From Bacillota bacterium (GTDB taxonomy: Bacteria > Bacillota > Clostridia > Oscillospirales > Ruminococcaceae), in the NCBI GenBank assembly GCA_023458875.1, contig JAEWXO010000023.1, forward strand, positions 1 to 21,654: 21,654 nt of DNA. Reading direction: 5' to 3'. The position numbers and the translations under genes are program-made. The notes under the pieces are model-generated. The model made no database searches. It saw only the letters and a list, made by a program, of their open reading frames with translations, and was not told the origin of the DNA. This document shows positions 1 to 8,609 of the stretch, piece by piece. Positions within the stretch are counted from its first letter, which is position 1. Every line of letters starts with the position of its first letter.

Positions 1-18
1 TTTAGGAGAAATGTAACT

Positions 19-2850
19 ATGTTTAAGAAAAAATCTATAATGTGTATTATAATTATTTTGACACTTACAGTATTTACTTCATGCAACAATAAAAACAATT
101 TACCGATAAATAATGAAAATAAAAACAATATAACACAAAACAAGGATTTCTTATCAGAATACGAAATTAACAATGAAGGGATATTTGATATAAATAAAGT
201 ACAATGTTCTTCGTTAGTAGATTTATATAATAACGGATTTGTATTTACTGGAAAAAAGTATAATCTTGAAAATAATTTTATAACACTTTCTAAAAATATT
301 AATGATCTTAATCAAGAAATCACAGAGAATATATTAACAATTGATCAATCTAACATGGTAATTGACACATTAAAAAAATATAAAAATCAAATTTATGTTT
401 TAGCATCATATAACGGTCAGCCCTCTCTCATAGTTTTTGACCTTAATGGTAAAGAAATAACAAGGTTGGATTTAGATTATAACTACACTGACATTCAAGT
501 AAATAATAATATTTATATATTGGATTATGCAAATAGCAAAGTGCACTGTTATTCTTTAAATTTAGAACCTATTTGCAGTTATGATATCAATGTTACATAT
601 GATAACGTAAAAATGATTCCAAAAAAATTATGTATTTCAAATCAAAATGATATTTATTGTTTATTAAATAACAAAGCAACTAATGAGTGCAAAATAATAA
701 CTGTTGGCGAAACATCAAAAATAATATGCAACAGTATAGATGATTTAGATACAGTTGATGATATGTATGTAAATGGTTCAGGAAATATACTTATATTCGG
801 GAAAAATTCCGAAGACTATTTAGTTGATGAAATAGATCACGACGGAAAAATAATTGACATGTTTGAAATTAGCAGCTGTGATAAAATATATGAAGTATCT
901 TCATCAAATCATATAATATATTCTAATAGTCAGGGATTATATGATTATTTCGGAGATACAGAACAATTACTGATTTCTTCAACAGAATTTAGTGATAAAG
1001 AGATTTATTCTTTATCTATTGATAGTGGTGAATTATCAGTTTATCTTAATAATTCAAATTCATATCTTTTTAATGAAAAAATATTTGAAGTCAATGAAAA
1101 AGATGAAATTATTTCAGAATATGAAACTAGTTGTTTAATTGACTGTTTTGTACAGAAGGATAAAATATATTATATTGATCAAACTGATGAAAATATTGAA
1201 GTTAATATTATTGAAAACGGAGTAGTAAATAAAACAGGTATCTGTTTTGATATAGATGATGTAGCAACATGTAAAATAGGAGTTTTTGAAAATGGAAATA
1301 TTGTAATCAATACTTTCTCTGAGGTAAATTGTGAAAATACACTTCTTTTTTATAATCGAGAATTTGACAGTATCAAAGAAGTATCAGTAAACGAATATAT
1401 AGATGATTTTATCAAAGTAAATGGTTCATTATATTTTTCTTCTGATAATCTTATTTATAAAATAAATGATAAACTTGAAATAGAAAAAACAAATATAGAT
1501 ATAGGACAATTTGGCTCAGATCCAGTCTTCTGTTCCGGAAACAGTACTTACGACTTTTTATTTTCAAATAATACAGGATTTTATGGCTATAAGACAAGTG
1601 ATTCATCATGTGACCTATTAATAAATTACTCAAAGCTAGGAATACTGGAGATAGATGATGCGCTGTTATCTTATGAAAACAAAATATATATTAATTCCAT
1701 GATGGAAATTCGTTCAGCGCAGAAGGTTAAAAACACCGGATCTTCAACTTCTGAAAAAAAGAATATCACAATATCTTATTTTGATCGCAATGATTATGTA
1801 ACTGAAAAAGTGTTATTAGATACCATTAAAGAATATAATAAAAAAAATAACGAATACAATATTGAAATAAATAAATATGCTTCAACCTCTGAAAATGATC
1901 CAGTTACTTTTTTTGAAAGAGATCTGGTTACAGGAAAAATTCCAGATATTATGATTTTAGATCCATCAATGAATATTGAAACATATATTAAAGATAATCT
2001 TTTTACTGATATAAATACTATGATTAACAATGATCCGGAAATAGATCGTGATATGTTTAATACCAATATTCTTGATGCATTTTCATATGACAACAAGCTT
2101 TACACAATGCCTTTAAATTATAGTTTTAATTCTATTCAATTATTTGTTGATTATAAGTATAATAGTTTTGATGAGTTAATAGATCAGGTACATAACAACA
2201 TTGAACCAGGCAAATATGTTTTTAGCAGTGCGACTTTTGCAGATAATATACGTATATTTCTTAATGATAGAACTGACATAAAAAATAATAAACTAAATAT
2301 AACCGAAGATGATATGAGGCGTTTTATTTCATTTAATAAAAACTATTGTGAAGTTGGATATATAGATAATGCTCAATATGTGGAAAAGCCTCAGTTTATG
2401 ATACCGCTTTGGTTTAATGATCCTTTGTCATTTTATCAGATTGCAAGTAACTATGATAGAGAACTGATTGTAGGATATTCAGATGTAAGTGGTGTAGTAT
2501 GTCCTCAATTAGCGATATCTGTTACAGAACATTCACCTTATAAAGAAGCCGCATGGGAATTTATAAAACAGTTGTTTGATAAATCTGATGAGATAAAAAA
2601 ATATAGTGGATCTAATGATGTATCAATATTAAAAAAGTACGCTGTCAAGCCTGACACAGCTGAAATTCCGCAAAATTATATTGATGAATATAATAGACTG
2701 GTTGAAGGCAAATGGGTAAGTGATTATTATAATAAAGATATATTACAACTCATAATATCAGAATTAAAAATTCAAGATAATCTGACAGATGAAGAAAAGA
2801 GTAAAGTTATTTTAAATAAATTAGAAAAATATTATGCTGAAAGCAGATAA
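19..2850 (+). CDS. Lipoprotein with propeller-like N-terminal half and extracellular solute-binding C-terminal half
   Basis: The 943-residue product begins with a lipoprotein signal peptide: KKK, a hydrophobic core, then the lipobox TVFTSC with Cys22 as the lipidation site. It should sit on the outer face of the membrane. Residues about 23-575 are rich in Asn, Asp, Ile and Ser and contain repeated short beta-strand patterns of the kind seen in beta-propellers; I recognise no named family there. Residues about 582-943 read like an ABC-transporter solute-binding protein of family 1 (ITISYFDRNDYVTEKVL at the start, then GKIPDIMILDPS, YTMPLNYSF and AWEFIKQLFD). The start at 19 is fixed by AGGAGA at 4-9; the ATG at 11 runs straight into a stop. 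No permease or ATPase gene is visible next to it, so transport is inferred; sensing or binding at the surface is equally possible. The gene is clearly more AT-rich than secA. Confidence 0.75.
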   Translation: MFKKKSIMCIIIILTLTVFTSCNNKNNLPINNENKNNITQNKDFLSEYEINNEGIFDINKVQCSSLVDLYNNGFVFTGKKYNLENNFITLSKNINDLNQEITENILTIDQSNMVIDTLKKYKNQIYVLASYNGQPSLIVFDLNGKEITRLDLDYNYTDIQVNNNIYILDYANSKVHCYSLNLEPICSYDINVTYDNVKMIPKKLCISNQNDIYCLLNNKATNECKIITVGETSKIICNSIDDLDTVDDMYVNGSGNILIFGKNSEDYLVDEIDHDGKIIDMFEISSCDKIYEVSSSNHIIYSNSQGLYDYFGDTEQLLISSTEFSDKEIYSLSIDSGELSVYLNNSNSYLFNEKIFEVNEKDEIISEYETSCLIDCFVQKDKIYYIDQTDENIEVNIIENGVVNKTGICFDIDDVATCKIGVFENGNIVINTFSEVNCENTLLFYNREFDSIKEVSVNEYIDDFIKVNGSLYFSSDNLIYKINDKLEIEKTNIDIGQFGSDPVFCSGNSTYDFLFSNNTGFYGYKTSDSSCDLLINYSKLGILEIDDALLSYENKIYINSMMEIRSAQKVKNTGSSTSEKKNITISYFDRNDYVTEKVLLDTIKEYNKKNNEYNIEINKYASTSENDPVTFFERDLVTGKIPDIMILDPSMNIETYIKDNLFTDINTMINNDPEIDRDMFNTNILDAFSYDNKLYTMPLNYSFNSIQLFVDYKYNSFDELIDQVHNNIEPGKYVFSSATFADNIRIFLNDRTDIKNNKLNITEDDMRRFISFNKNYCEVGYIDNAQYVEKPQFMIPLWFNDPLSFYQIASNYDRELIVGYSDVSGVVCPQLAISVTEHSPYKEAAWEFIKQLFDKSDEIKKYSGSNDVSILKKYAVKPDTAEIPQNYIDEYNRLVEGKWVSDYYNKDILQLIISELKIQDNLTDEEKSKVILNKLEKYYAESR

Positions 2851-2889
2851 AATCAATATATCCAGTAATAATCAAGCATAATTTAAAAC

Positions 2890-2927
2890 TATAGCACTTC
2901 AGATATAGAAAATTCTGAAGTGCTATA
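2890..2927 (+). terminator. Hairpin terminator-like structure after the lipoprotein gene
   Basis: A perfect 14-bp stem (2890-2903 with 2914-2927, core TAGCACTTCAGA/TCTGAAGTGCTA) with a 10-base loop lies 40 bases after the stop codon. No clear T-run follows on the + strand, so it may act as a transcript end or 3' stabiliser rather than a classical intrinsic terminator. The rest of the gap up to secA holds the secA promoter and otherwise nothing I recognise. Confidence 0.55.
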
Positions 2928-3107
2928 ACCACTTAATAACAAACTACCAATGTCAAATTAAACGGATCAGATGTTTTTTTATGGATATTGATCTGATGCG
3001 TTTGCAACATATATTTATAAAAAAGTTCATTGTTCCGAACGTAGTTTTTTTAATGCCGGATTGTCAATTATTTCATGCGTTTACCATGGAAAAATAAACA
3101 CTCGCTA

Positions 3108-3136
3108 TTGACAAAACGCTATTTCTAAGATAAAAT
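3108..3136 (+). promoter_or_regulatory. secA promoter (sigma-A type)
   Basis: TTGACA at 3108-3113 and TAAAAT at 3131-3136 are separated by exactly 17 bases. Transcription would start near 3143, giving a leader of about 95 bases. The leader holds an imperfect inverted repeat (ATTTTGCA at 3161-3168, TGCAAAGT at 3191-3198) whose role is unknown. Confidence 0.8.
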
Positions 3137-3240
3137 ATAAATATGTGTATTTTCATTGTAATTTTGCACGGATAGTTTAAGACAGCTTTTTGCAAAGTTA
3201 TTTTCAGGATTATAATTTAAAATAAAGGTGGACTATATTA

Positions 3241-6003
3241 ATGGGTTTAATTGAGAAAGTGTTCGGCTCATACAGTAAAAAGGAGCTTATGAGAATAGAG
3301 CCTATAAAACAGGCAGTTCTTGATCTTGACGAAGAATATTCAAAATTATCCGAAAAAGAACTCAGGGGAAAGACAAAGCTGTTTAAGGAGAGAGTAGCCG
3401 AAGGCGAAAGTCTGGATTCAATTCTTCCTGAAGCTCTTGCTACATGCAGAGAAGCAGCGTTCAGAGTGCTTGGAAAAAAACCTTTTCCGGTTCAGGTTCT
3501 TGGTGCTATAGTTCTTCATCAGGGACGTATTGCAGAAATGAAAACAGGTGAAGGTAAAACACTCGTTGCCTGTCTGGCAGCATATCTTAACGCATTATCA
3601 GGTAACGGCGTACACGTTGTAACCGTAAACGACTATCTTGCAAAGTTCCAGTCTGAAGAAATGGGCAAGATTTATAAATATCTCGGACTTACCATAGGTG
3701 TAATTCTTCATGGACTTAACAATGAGCAGAGAAGAGAAGCTTATAACTGTGACATTACATATGCTACAAATAATGAGCTTGGTTTTGACTATCTTCGTGA
3801 CAACATGGTAATATACAAAAAAGACATGGTTCAGAGACAGCCGAACTTTGCTATTGTCGATGAGGTTGACTCAATACTTATCGATGAAGCAAGAACACCT
3901 CTTATTATTTCAGGAAGAGGAGACAAATCAACAGAGCTTTACGGTATTGTTGACAAATTTGCAAAGACACTCAAAGCAATAACTGTTGTTGAAATAGACG
4001 ATAAAGAAGATCAGGATGAATTAAATCAGGATTATGATTATATTATAGATGAAAAAGCCAAGTCAGCTACTATTACAAGAACAGGTGTAAAGAAGGCTGA
4101 AAAACACTTCAATGTTGAAAATCTCATGGATTCTGAAAATATGACACTTCTCCATCATATTAACCAGGCACTCAAAGCAAACGGTATTATGAAGAGAGAT
4201 ATTGATTATGTTGTCAAGGACGGAGAAGTAATCATCGTTGATGAATTTACAGGACGTTTAATGATGGGAAGACGTTTTAACGACGGCTTGCATCAGGCAA
4301 TAGAGGCAAAGGAAGGCGTTAAGGTAGCTCATGAATCAAAGACTCTGGCTACAATTACATTCCAGAACTATTTCAGACTCTATTCAAAGCTTTCCGGTAT
4401 GACAGGTACTGCTATGACAGAGGAAGACGAGTTCAAGGAAATTTACAAGCTTGACGTTATATCTGTACCAACAAATAAACCGGTAATCAGAATTGACCAT
4501 TCAGATCAGGTTTACAGAACAGAAAAGGGCAAATATGAAGCGGTTATAGACCAGATAGCAGAATGTAACGCTAAAGGCCAGCCTGTTCTTGTAGGTACAA
4601 TTTCAATTGAAAAATCAGAGCATCTTTCAGCGCTGCTGAAGAGAAAAGGAATAAAGCATTCTGTACTTAATGCAAAGCAGCATGAAAAAGAAGCAGAAAT
4701 AGTTGCCCAGGCAGGTAAATTCGGTGCAGTTACGATTGCTACAAATATGGCAGGACGTGGTACCGATATTATTCTCGGTGGTAATGCAGAATTTATGGCA
4801 AAGGCAGAAATGCGTAAAAGGGAATATGACGAAGAATTAATTAATGAAGCTATCGGATATGCTGAAACAGAAGACGAGGAAATCCTGAATGCAAGAACTG
4901 TATACAGAGAATTATATGACAAATACAGTGACGAAGTAAAGGAAAAGGCAAAGGCTGTAAGAGAAGCCGGCGGTCTGTTTATCATAGGTACCGAAAGACA
5001 TGAATCACGTCGTATTGACAATCAGTTAAGAGGACGTTCAGGACGTCAGGGCGACGAGGGTGAAAGCCGTTTCTTCCTTTCACTTGAAGACGATCTCATG
5101 CGTATATTTGCCGGCGACAGAATAGAATCAATGATGAAAACTCTTAATGTTGAGGAAACAATGCCTATCGAGAGCAAGTTCCTTACAAAGATGATTGAAT
5201 CATCACAGAAAAAGGTAGAGGGACGTAACTTCGGTATAAGAAAGAACGTTCTTAACTATGACGATGTTATGAATAAGCAGCGTGAGATAATATACGATCA
5301 GCGTGCAAAGGTTCTTGACGGTGAAGATCTTCATGACAGTATAATTAAAATGATAAACGACCTCATTGAAGCTACTGTTGATAAATACCTTCTTGATGAA
5401 GACGGTGAAAAAGAAAACTGGAACCTTATCGGGCTGAAAGAATATTTCCTTAACTGGATAACAAATGAGGATGACTTTGTTGATATTGAAAATGACAGTG
5501 AAAAGCTTGAGAACATAACAAAGCAGGAAATCATTGATATGCTTTCAAAGAGAACAGTTGAAGCATACAACGCAAAGGAAGAGGAATTCGGACAGCAGAT
5601 AATAAGAGAGCTTGAAAGAGTTATCCTTCTTCGTGTTGTTGACTCTAAATGGACTGCTCATATTGATGATATGGATGAACTCAAGAAGGGTATCTCACTC
5701 AGAGCATACGGACAGAAAAATCCTGTTGTTGAGTACAGATATGAAGGCTTTGAAATGTTTGATGCAATGATTGAAAATATCCGTGAGGATACAGTCAGAA
5801 TGCTTCTAACAGTAAGAATAAACAAAAATGCAGAACCACCTCAGAGAGTTCAGGTAAATAAGCCTGATGCTCCTAACGCAGGAGGCGGTGACGGAAGTTT
5901 TTCAACCCAGAAAACTTCAAAAAAAGTAAACGACAATGATCCATGCCCATGCGGAAGCGGTAAAAAATATAAAAAATGCTGTGGACTGGATGCTAAGGGA
6001 TAA
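3241..6003 (+). CDS. secA: Preprotein translocase subunit SecA
   Basis: SecA is the ATPase motor that drives unfolded secretory proteins through SecYEG at the cytoplasmic membrane. The product is 920 residues, normal for a full-length Firmicutes SecA. The nucleotide-binding domain shows Walker A MKTGEGKT (residues 100-107) and the DEVD box at 207-210, followed by IDEARTPLIISG. The second helicase half carries TNMAGRGTDI and RGRSGRQGDEGESRFFLSLED. The C-terminal tail ends with a zinc-binding SEC-C motif, CPCGSGKKYKKCCG (Cys902, 904, 913, 914), which in this family contacts SecB or ribosomes. The start is supported by AAAGGTGGA at 3224-3232. The gene stands alone with its own promoter and downstream hairpins. 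It would export the lipoproteins and secreted proteins encoded nearby. Confidence 0.98.
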   Translation: MGLIEKVFGSYSKKELMRIEPIKQAVLDLDEEYSKLSEKELRGKTKLFKERVAEGESLDSILPEALATCREAAFRVLGKKPFPVQVLGAIVLHQGRIAEMKTGEGKTLVACLAAYLNALSGNGVHVVTVNDYLAKFQSEEMGKIYKYLGLTIGVILHGLNNEQRREAYNCDITYATNNELGFDYLRDNMVIYKKDMVQRQPNFAIVDEVDSILIDEARTPLIISGRGDKSTELYGIVDKFAKTLKAITVVEIDDKEDQDELNQDYDYIIDEKAKSATITRTGVKKAEKHFNVENLMDSENMTLLHHINQALKANGIMKRDIDYVVKDGEVIIVDEFTGRLMMGRRFNDGLHQAIEAKEGVKVAHESKTLATITFQNYFRLYSKLSGMTGTAMTEEDEFKEIYKLDVISVPTNKPVIRIDHSDQVYRTEKGKYEAVIDQIAECNAKGQPVLVGTISIEKSEHLSALLKRKGIKHSVLNAKQHEKEAEIVAQAGKFGAVTIATNMAGRGTDIILGGNAEFMAKAEMRKREYDEELINEAIGYAETEDEEILNARTVYRELYDKYSDEVKEKAKAVREAGGLFIIGTERHESRRIDNQLRGRSGRQGDEGESRFFLSLEDDLMRIFAGDRIESMMKTLNVEETMPIESKFLTKMIESSQKKVEGRNFGIRKNVLNYDDVMNKQREIIYDQRAKVLDGEDLHDSIIKMINDLIEATVDKYLLDEDGEKENWNLIGLKEYFLNWITNEDDFVDIENDSEKLENITKQEIIDMLSKRTVEAYNAKEEEFGQQIIRELERVILLRVVDSKWTAHIDDMDELKKGISLRAYGQKNPVVEYRYEGFEMFDAMIENIREDTVRMLLTVRINKNAEPPQRVQVNKPDAPNAGGGDGSFSTQKTSKKVNDNDPCPCGSGKKYKKCCGLDAKG

Positions 6004-6065
6004 TATTATTAACGTTTTGCGTTAGTTTATAAAATAAAAATAAGCTTTAAAATATAACAACACAG

Positions 6066-6101
6066 AGGATATCCCCCGCCTATATAGGCGGGGGATATCC
6101 T
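6066..6101. repeat. Perfect 36-bp palindrome (REP-like hairpin)
   Basis: Bases 6066-6083 are the exact reverse complement of 6084-6101; the arm is AGGATATCCCCCGCCTAT. The GC-rich core stands out in AT-rich surroundings. It is the first of a run of hairpins after secA and lies 62 bases past the secA stop. It could stabilise the secA mRNA end or be a dispersed repeat; neither can be decided from one copy. Confidence 0.8.
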
Positions 6102-6104
6102 TCT

Positions 6105-6134
6105 GTTCAGTCAGAGTACAATCTCCGACTGAAC
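6105..6134. other. Second hairpin of the post-secA cluster
   Basis: GTTCAGTCAGAG (6105-6116) pairs with CTCCGACTGAAC (6123-6134) around a 6-base loop. There is a single A/C mismatch on the + strand, which becomes a G-U wobble on the minus strand. It begins only three bases after the 36-bp palindrome and is followed one base later by the next hairpin. Confidence 0.6.
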
Positions 6135-6135
6135 G

Positions 6136-6163
6136 GAAGCGATTTTTCGAATCGCCTCTTTTT
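6136..6163 (+). terminator. Probable intrinsic terminator of secA
   Basis: GAAGCGATT (6136-6144) pairs with AATCGCCTC (6150-6158), one A/C mismatch and a 5-base loop, followed directly by five T (6159-6163). The arrangement fits a rho-independent terminator on the + strand. The mismatch would be a G-U pair in minus-strand RNA, so a minus-strand structure is also possible. Confidence 0.6.
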
Positions 6164-6167
6164 GTTA

Positions 6168-6224
6168 AAAGCAGATGATTTTGTAGCAGATTAAAGATTG
6201 CTACAGATTATCTGCTTTATTTTT
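6168..6224 (+). terminator. Long two-level hairpin followed by T-run
   Basis: The outer stem AAAGCAGAT/ATCTGCTTT (6168-6176 with 6210-6218) encloses an inner stem TGTAGCA/TGCTACA (6182-6188 with 6199-6205), followed by A then six T. It looks like a further terminator between secA and the EF-G-like gene. The rest of the gap to 6388 holds the next promoter and no gene. Confidence 0.6.
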
Positions 6225-6319
6225 TATATTTAGAGACATAAAAGATATTGAATTTCATACAATATATACAAAATTGTATAGTGTGATTTGGAAAGTAATA
6301 TGAAAATCACAGTAACCTA

Positions 6320-6348
6320 TTGTGTTAAACAGACGAAAGTGATATAAT
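6320..6348 (+). promoter_or_regulatory. Promoter of the EF-G-like gene
   Basis: TTGTGT (6320-6325) and TATAAT (6343-6348) are 17 bases apart. The leader is short, about 40 bases to the start codon. A TTGTACAA palindrome lies at 6363-6370, just past the expected start site. Confidence 0.7.
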
Positions 6349-6394
6349 AAAACACATAATTATTGTACAAAACATATATAAAGGAGATATGATT

Positions 6395-8482
6395 ATGACT
6401 AAAGATGCTGCAACAATCAAAAACATTGCCTTAGCCGGACATAGCGGTTCAGGCAAAACATCACTTGCGGAGGCGTTGCTCTTTAAGGCAGGCACAACTG
6501 ATAGGCTTGGAAAGATCGCTGATGGAAATACAGTTTGCGATTATGATCCTGAAGAGATAAAAAGAAAGGTAACTATAAATACAACCGTTGCTAATTTTAC
6601 AACTGATAATATAAAAGTAAATCTTATAGATACTCCAGGTATTTTTGACTGTGAGGGTGGCATGAGGGAAGGAATTAATGCTGCGGGAACAGTCATGATT
6701 ACTGTTTCAGGAAAGTCAGGCGTAAAAGTAGGCACAATTAAAGCTTATGATTATGCACGGAGGCTGAATAAACCAACAATTTTTGTTGTAACAAAGCTTG
6801 ACGACCCAAATGCTAATTTCTACAATACACTTACAGAGCTTAAAACGGTTTTCGGACCTACAGTCTGTCCTGTAGTTGTACCTGTAATACAAAACGGCGA
6901 AATTGCAAGCTATATAAATCTCATAGAAATGAAAGCATATAAGTATAACAGTGACGGAAAAGCAGTCGAAACAGAAATGCCTGATGGAGATATAACAAAT
7001 AACGATAAAATGGATTATCGACTTGACGGACTTATTCAGGCAATAAGTGAAGCTGTTGCCGAAACAGATGATGAACTGATGGAGAAATTTTTTGAGGGTG
7101 AAGCATTTACCCAGAAAGAGCTTATTGACGGAATCCATAAAGGCGTAAACTCAGGAAAAATAACTCCGGTTCTCTGTGCATCGTCAACCACACTGGCAGC
7201 AGTTGATATGATTATAAAGGAGATTTCACTTCTGCTTCCTTCTCCTGATGAGATTGCCGCACCTATTGCAACCGACAAAAACGGTGAACCAGTCGAAGTA
7301 AAATGTTCGGCATCAGACACTCTTTCGGCATTTGTCTTCAAAACAACAGTTGATCCTTTTGTAGGAAAAATGTCATTTATAAAAATATGTTCCGGAAAAC
7401 TTGTTTCAGGAAAAGATGTAATTAATGCAACAACAGGATTGACAGAGAAAATAGGAAAACTATATAATTTATGCGGCAAAAAGCAGGATGATGTTTCAGA
7501 AGCTTATGCAGGAGATATTGTTGTTGCAACCAAGATGAATATAAATACCTCTGATACCCTGTGCGATATCTCAAGAATAATACAGCTTGACGCCATAGAT
7601 TATCCTGAACCATGCTTTTCAATGGCCGTAAAAGCAAAATCACAGGGAGATGAGAGCAAAATTTCAACAGGAATAGCAAAGATTCTTGAGGAAGATCCGA
7701 CACTCAGCTACAAGCTCGACGTAACTACAAACGAACAGATACTGAGCGGACTCGGAGAACCTCATATTGAAATAGCCGCAGCAAAGCTTAAAGGTAAATT
7801 CGGAGTAGATATTCTGCTTACTGTTCCTAAGATTGCATATAAGGAAACAATCCGTAAAAAGGTAAAGGTAGAAGGCAAACATAAGAAACAGAGCGGAGGT
7901 CACGGTCAGTACGGCCATGTATGGATGGAATTTGAGCCTACAGTCGGAGACCAGCTTGTATTTGAAGAAAAGGTATTCGGTGGTGCTGTGCCAAAAAATT
8001 ACTTCCCGGCAGTTGAAAAGGGAATACAGGAGAGCATGAAAAAAGGAGTGCTTGCAGGATGTCCTGTAGTCGGACTGAAGGCAATTCTTGTCGACGGTTC
8101 ATATCATCCGGTTGATTCGTCAGAAATGGCGTTTAAAACAGCTGCATCAATAGCTTATAAAGAAGGTCTTAAACAAGCAGACCCTGTATTGCTTGAGCCT
8201 ATAGGAAACCTGACGGTAAAGGTAACCGATGACAAGACAGGTGATGTCATGGGCGAACTGAATAAGCGCAGGGGAAGAATGCTTGGCATGAACCCTCTCG
8301 GGGGTGGAATGTCTGAGATAATAGCAGATGTTCCTATGAGGGAAATGCATGATTTCACAACATATCTCAGACAGACTACAAGGGGAATGGGAAGCTTTAA
8401 ATATGACTTTGTAAGATATGAGCAGTTACCGTCAAATCTTATTTCAGATGTAATTGTTGCTTTATCAGGCCAAGTAGAATAA
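6395..8482 (+). CDS. Elongation factor G-like translational GTPase
   Basis: The product (695 residues) is collinear with EF-G, from G domain to the C-terminal domains IV/V (HGQYGHVWMEFEP and GGGMSEIIADVPM are the expected late motifs). P-loop: GHSGSGKT, residues 15-22. G3: DTPG, 79-82. The G4 box is TKLD (133-136) rather than NKMD. The residue after DTPG, His in canonical EF-G and needed for fast GTP hydrolysis, is Ile83. These differences place it among the EF-G-like paralogues whose exact role on the ribosome is unsettled, not the main fusA. The start at 6395 is preferred over the ATG at 6389 because AAGGAG (6381-6386) is 8 bases from the former but only 2 from the latter. It has its own promoter; the next gene starts 127 bases later. 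Confidence 0.88.
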   Translation: MTKDAATIKNIALAGHSGSGKTSLAEALLFKAGTTDRLGKIADGNTVCDYDPEEIKRKVTINTTVANFTTDNIKVNLIDTPGIFDCEGGMREGINAAGTVMITVSGKSGVKVGTIKAYDYARRLNKPTIFVVTKLDDPNANFYNTLTELKTVFGPTVCPVVVPVIQNGEIASYINLIEMKAYKYNSDGKAVETEMPDGDITNNDKMDYRLDGLIQAISEAVAETDDELMEKFFEGEAFTQKELIDGIHKGVNSGKITPVLCASSTTLAAVDMIIKEISLLLPSPDEIAAPIATDKNGEPVEVKCSASDTLSAFVFKTTVDPFVGKMSFIKICSGKLVSGKDVINATTGLTEKIGKLYNLCGKKQDDVSEAYAGDIVVATKMNINTSDTLCDISRIIQLDAIDYPEPCFSMAVKAKSQGDESKISTGIAKILEEDPTLSYKLDVTTNEQILSGLGEPHIEIAAAKLKGKFGVDILLTVPKIAYKETIRKKVKVEGKHKKQSGGHGQYGHVWMEFEPTVGDQLVFEEKVFGGAVPKNYFPAVEKGIQESMKKGVLAGCPVVGLKAILVDGSYHPVDSSEMAFKTAASIAYKEGLKQADPVLLEPIGNLTVKVTDDKTGDVMGELNKRRGRMLGMNPLGGGMSEIIADVPMREMHDFTTYLRQTTRGMGSFKYDFVRYEQLPSNLISDVIVALSGQVE

Positions 8483-8526
8483 AGACAAATTAAAAGTAAT
8501 TATGATATGGGGCTCTGTTCGGAATC

Positions 8527-8572
8527 TGATAAGTCGGCGCGTTATTCAGGGCAATAGCGTGCTGATTTATCA
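8527..8572 (+). promoter_or_regulatory. 20-bp RNA hairpin in the leader of the U32-like gene
   Basis: Bases 8527-8546 pair with 8553-8572 over 20 uninterrupted positions when G-U pairs are allowed, with a 6-base loop (CAGGGC). Four of the pairs are G-U in + strand RNA, and would be A/C mismatches in the opposite strand, so the structure is meaningful only as + strand RNA. No T-run follows, so it is not an obvious terminator. It lies 27 bases upstream of the ribosome binding site of the next gene and may control its expression or mark mRNA processing. Confidence 0.6.
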
Positions 8573-8609
8573 TATCTTCAAAATAAAAAATCAAAAATGG
8601 AGGACATAT

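Noticed and set aside
2966..2997. Inverted repeat ATCAGAT/ATCTGAT between the lipoprotein gene and secA
   Set aside because: Only 7 bp, with an 18-base loop; expected by chance in AT-rich DNA.
4512..5021. Minus-strand open frame of 169 codons inside secA
   Set aside because: It lies entirely opposite conserved SecA motifs, has low-complexity Ser/Phe-rich composition and no ribosome binding site; it is a shadow frame.
7036..7479. Minus-strand open frame opposite the EF-G-like gene
   Set aside because: Opposite a conserved coding region with no start signal; shadow frame.
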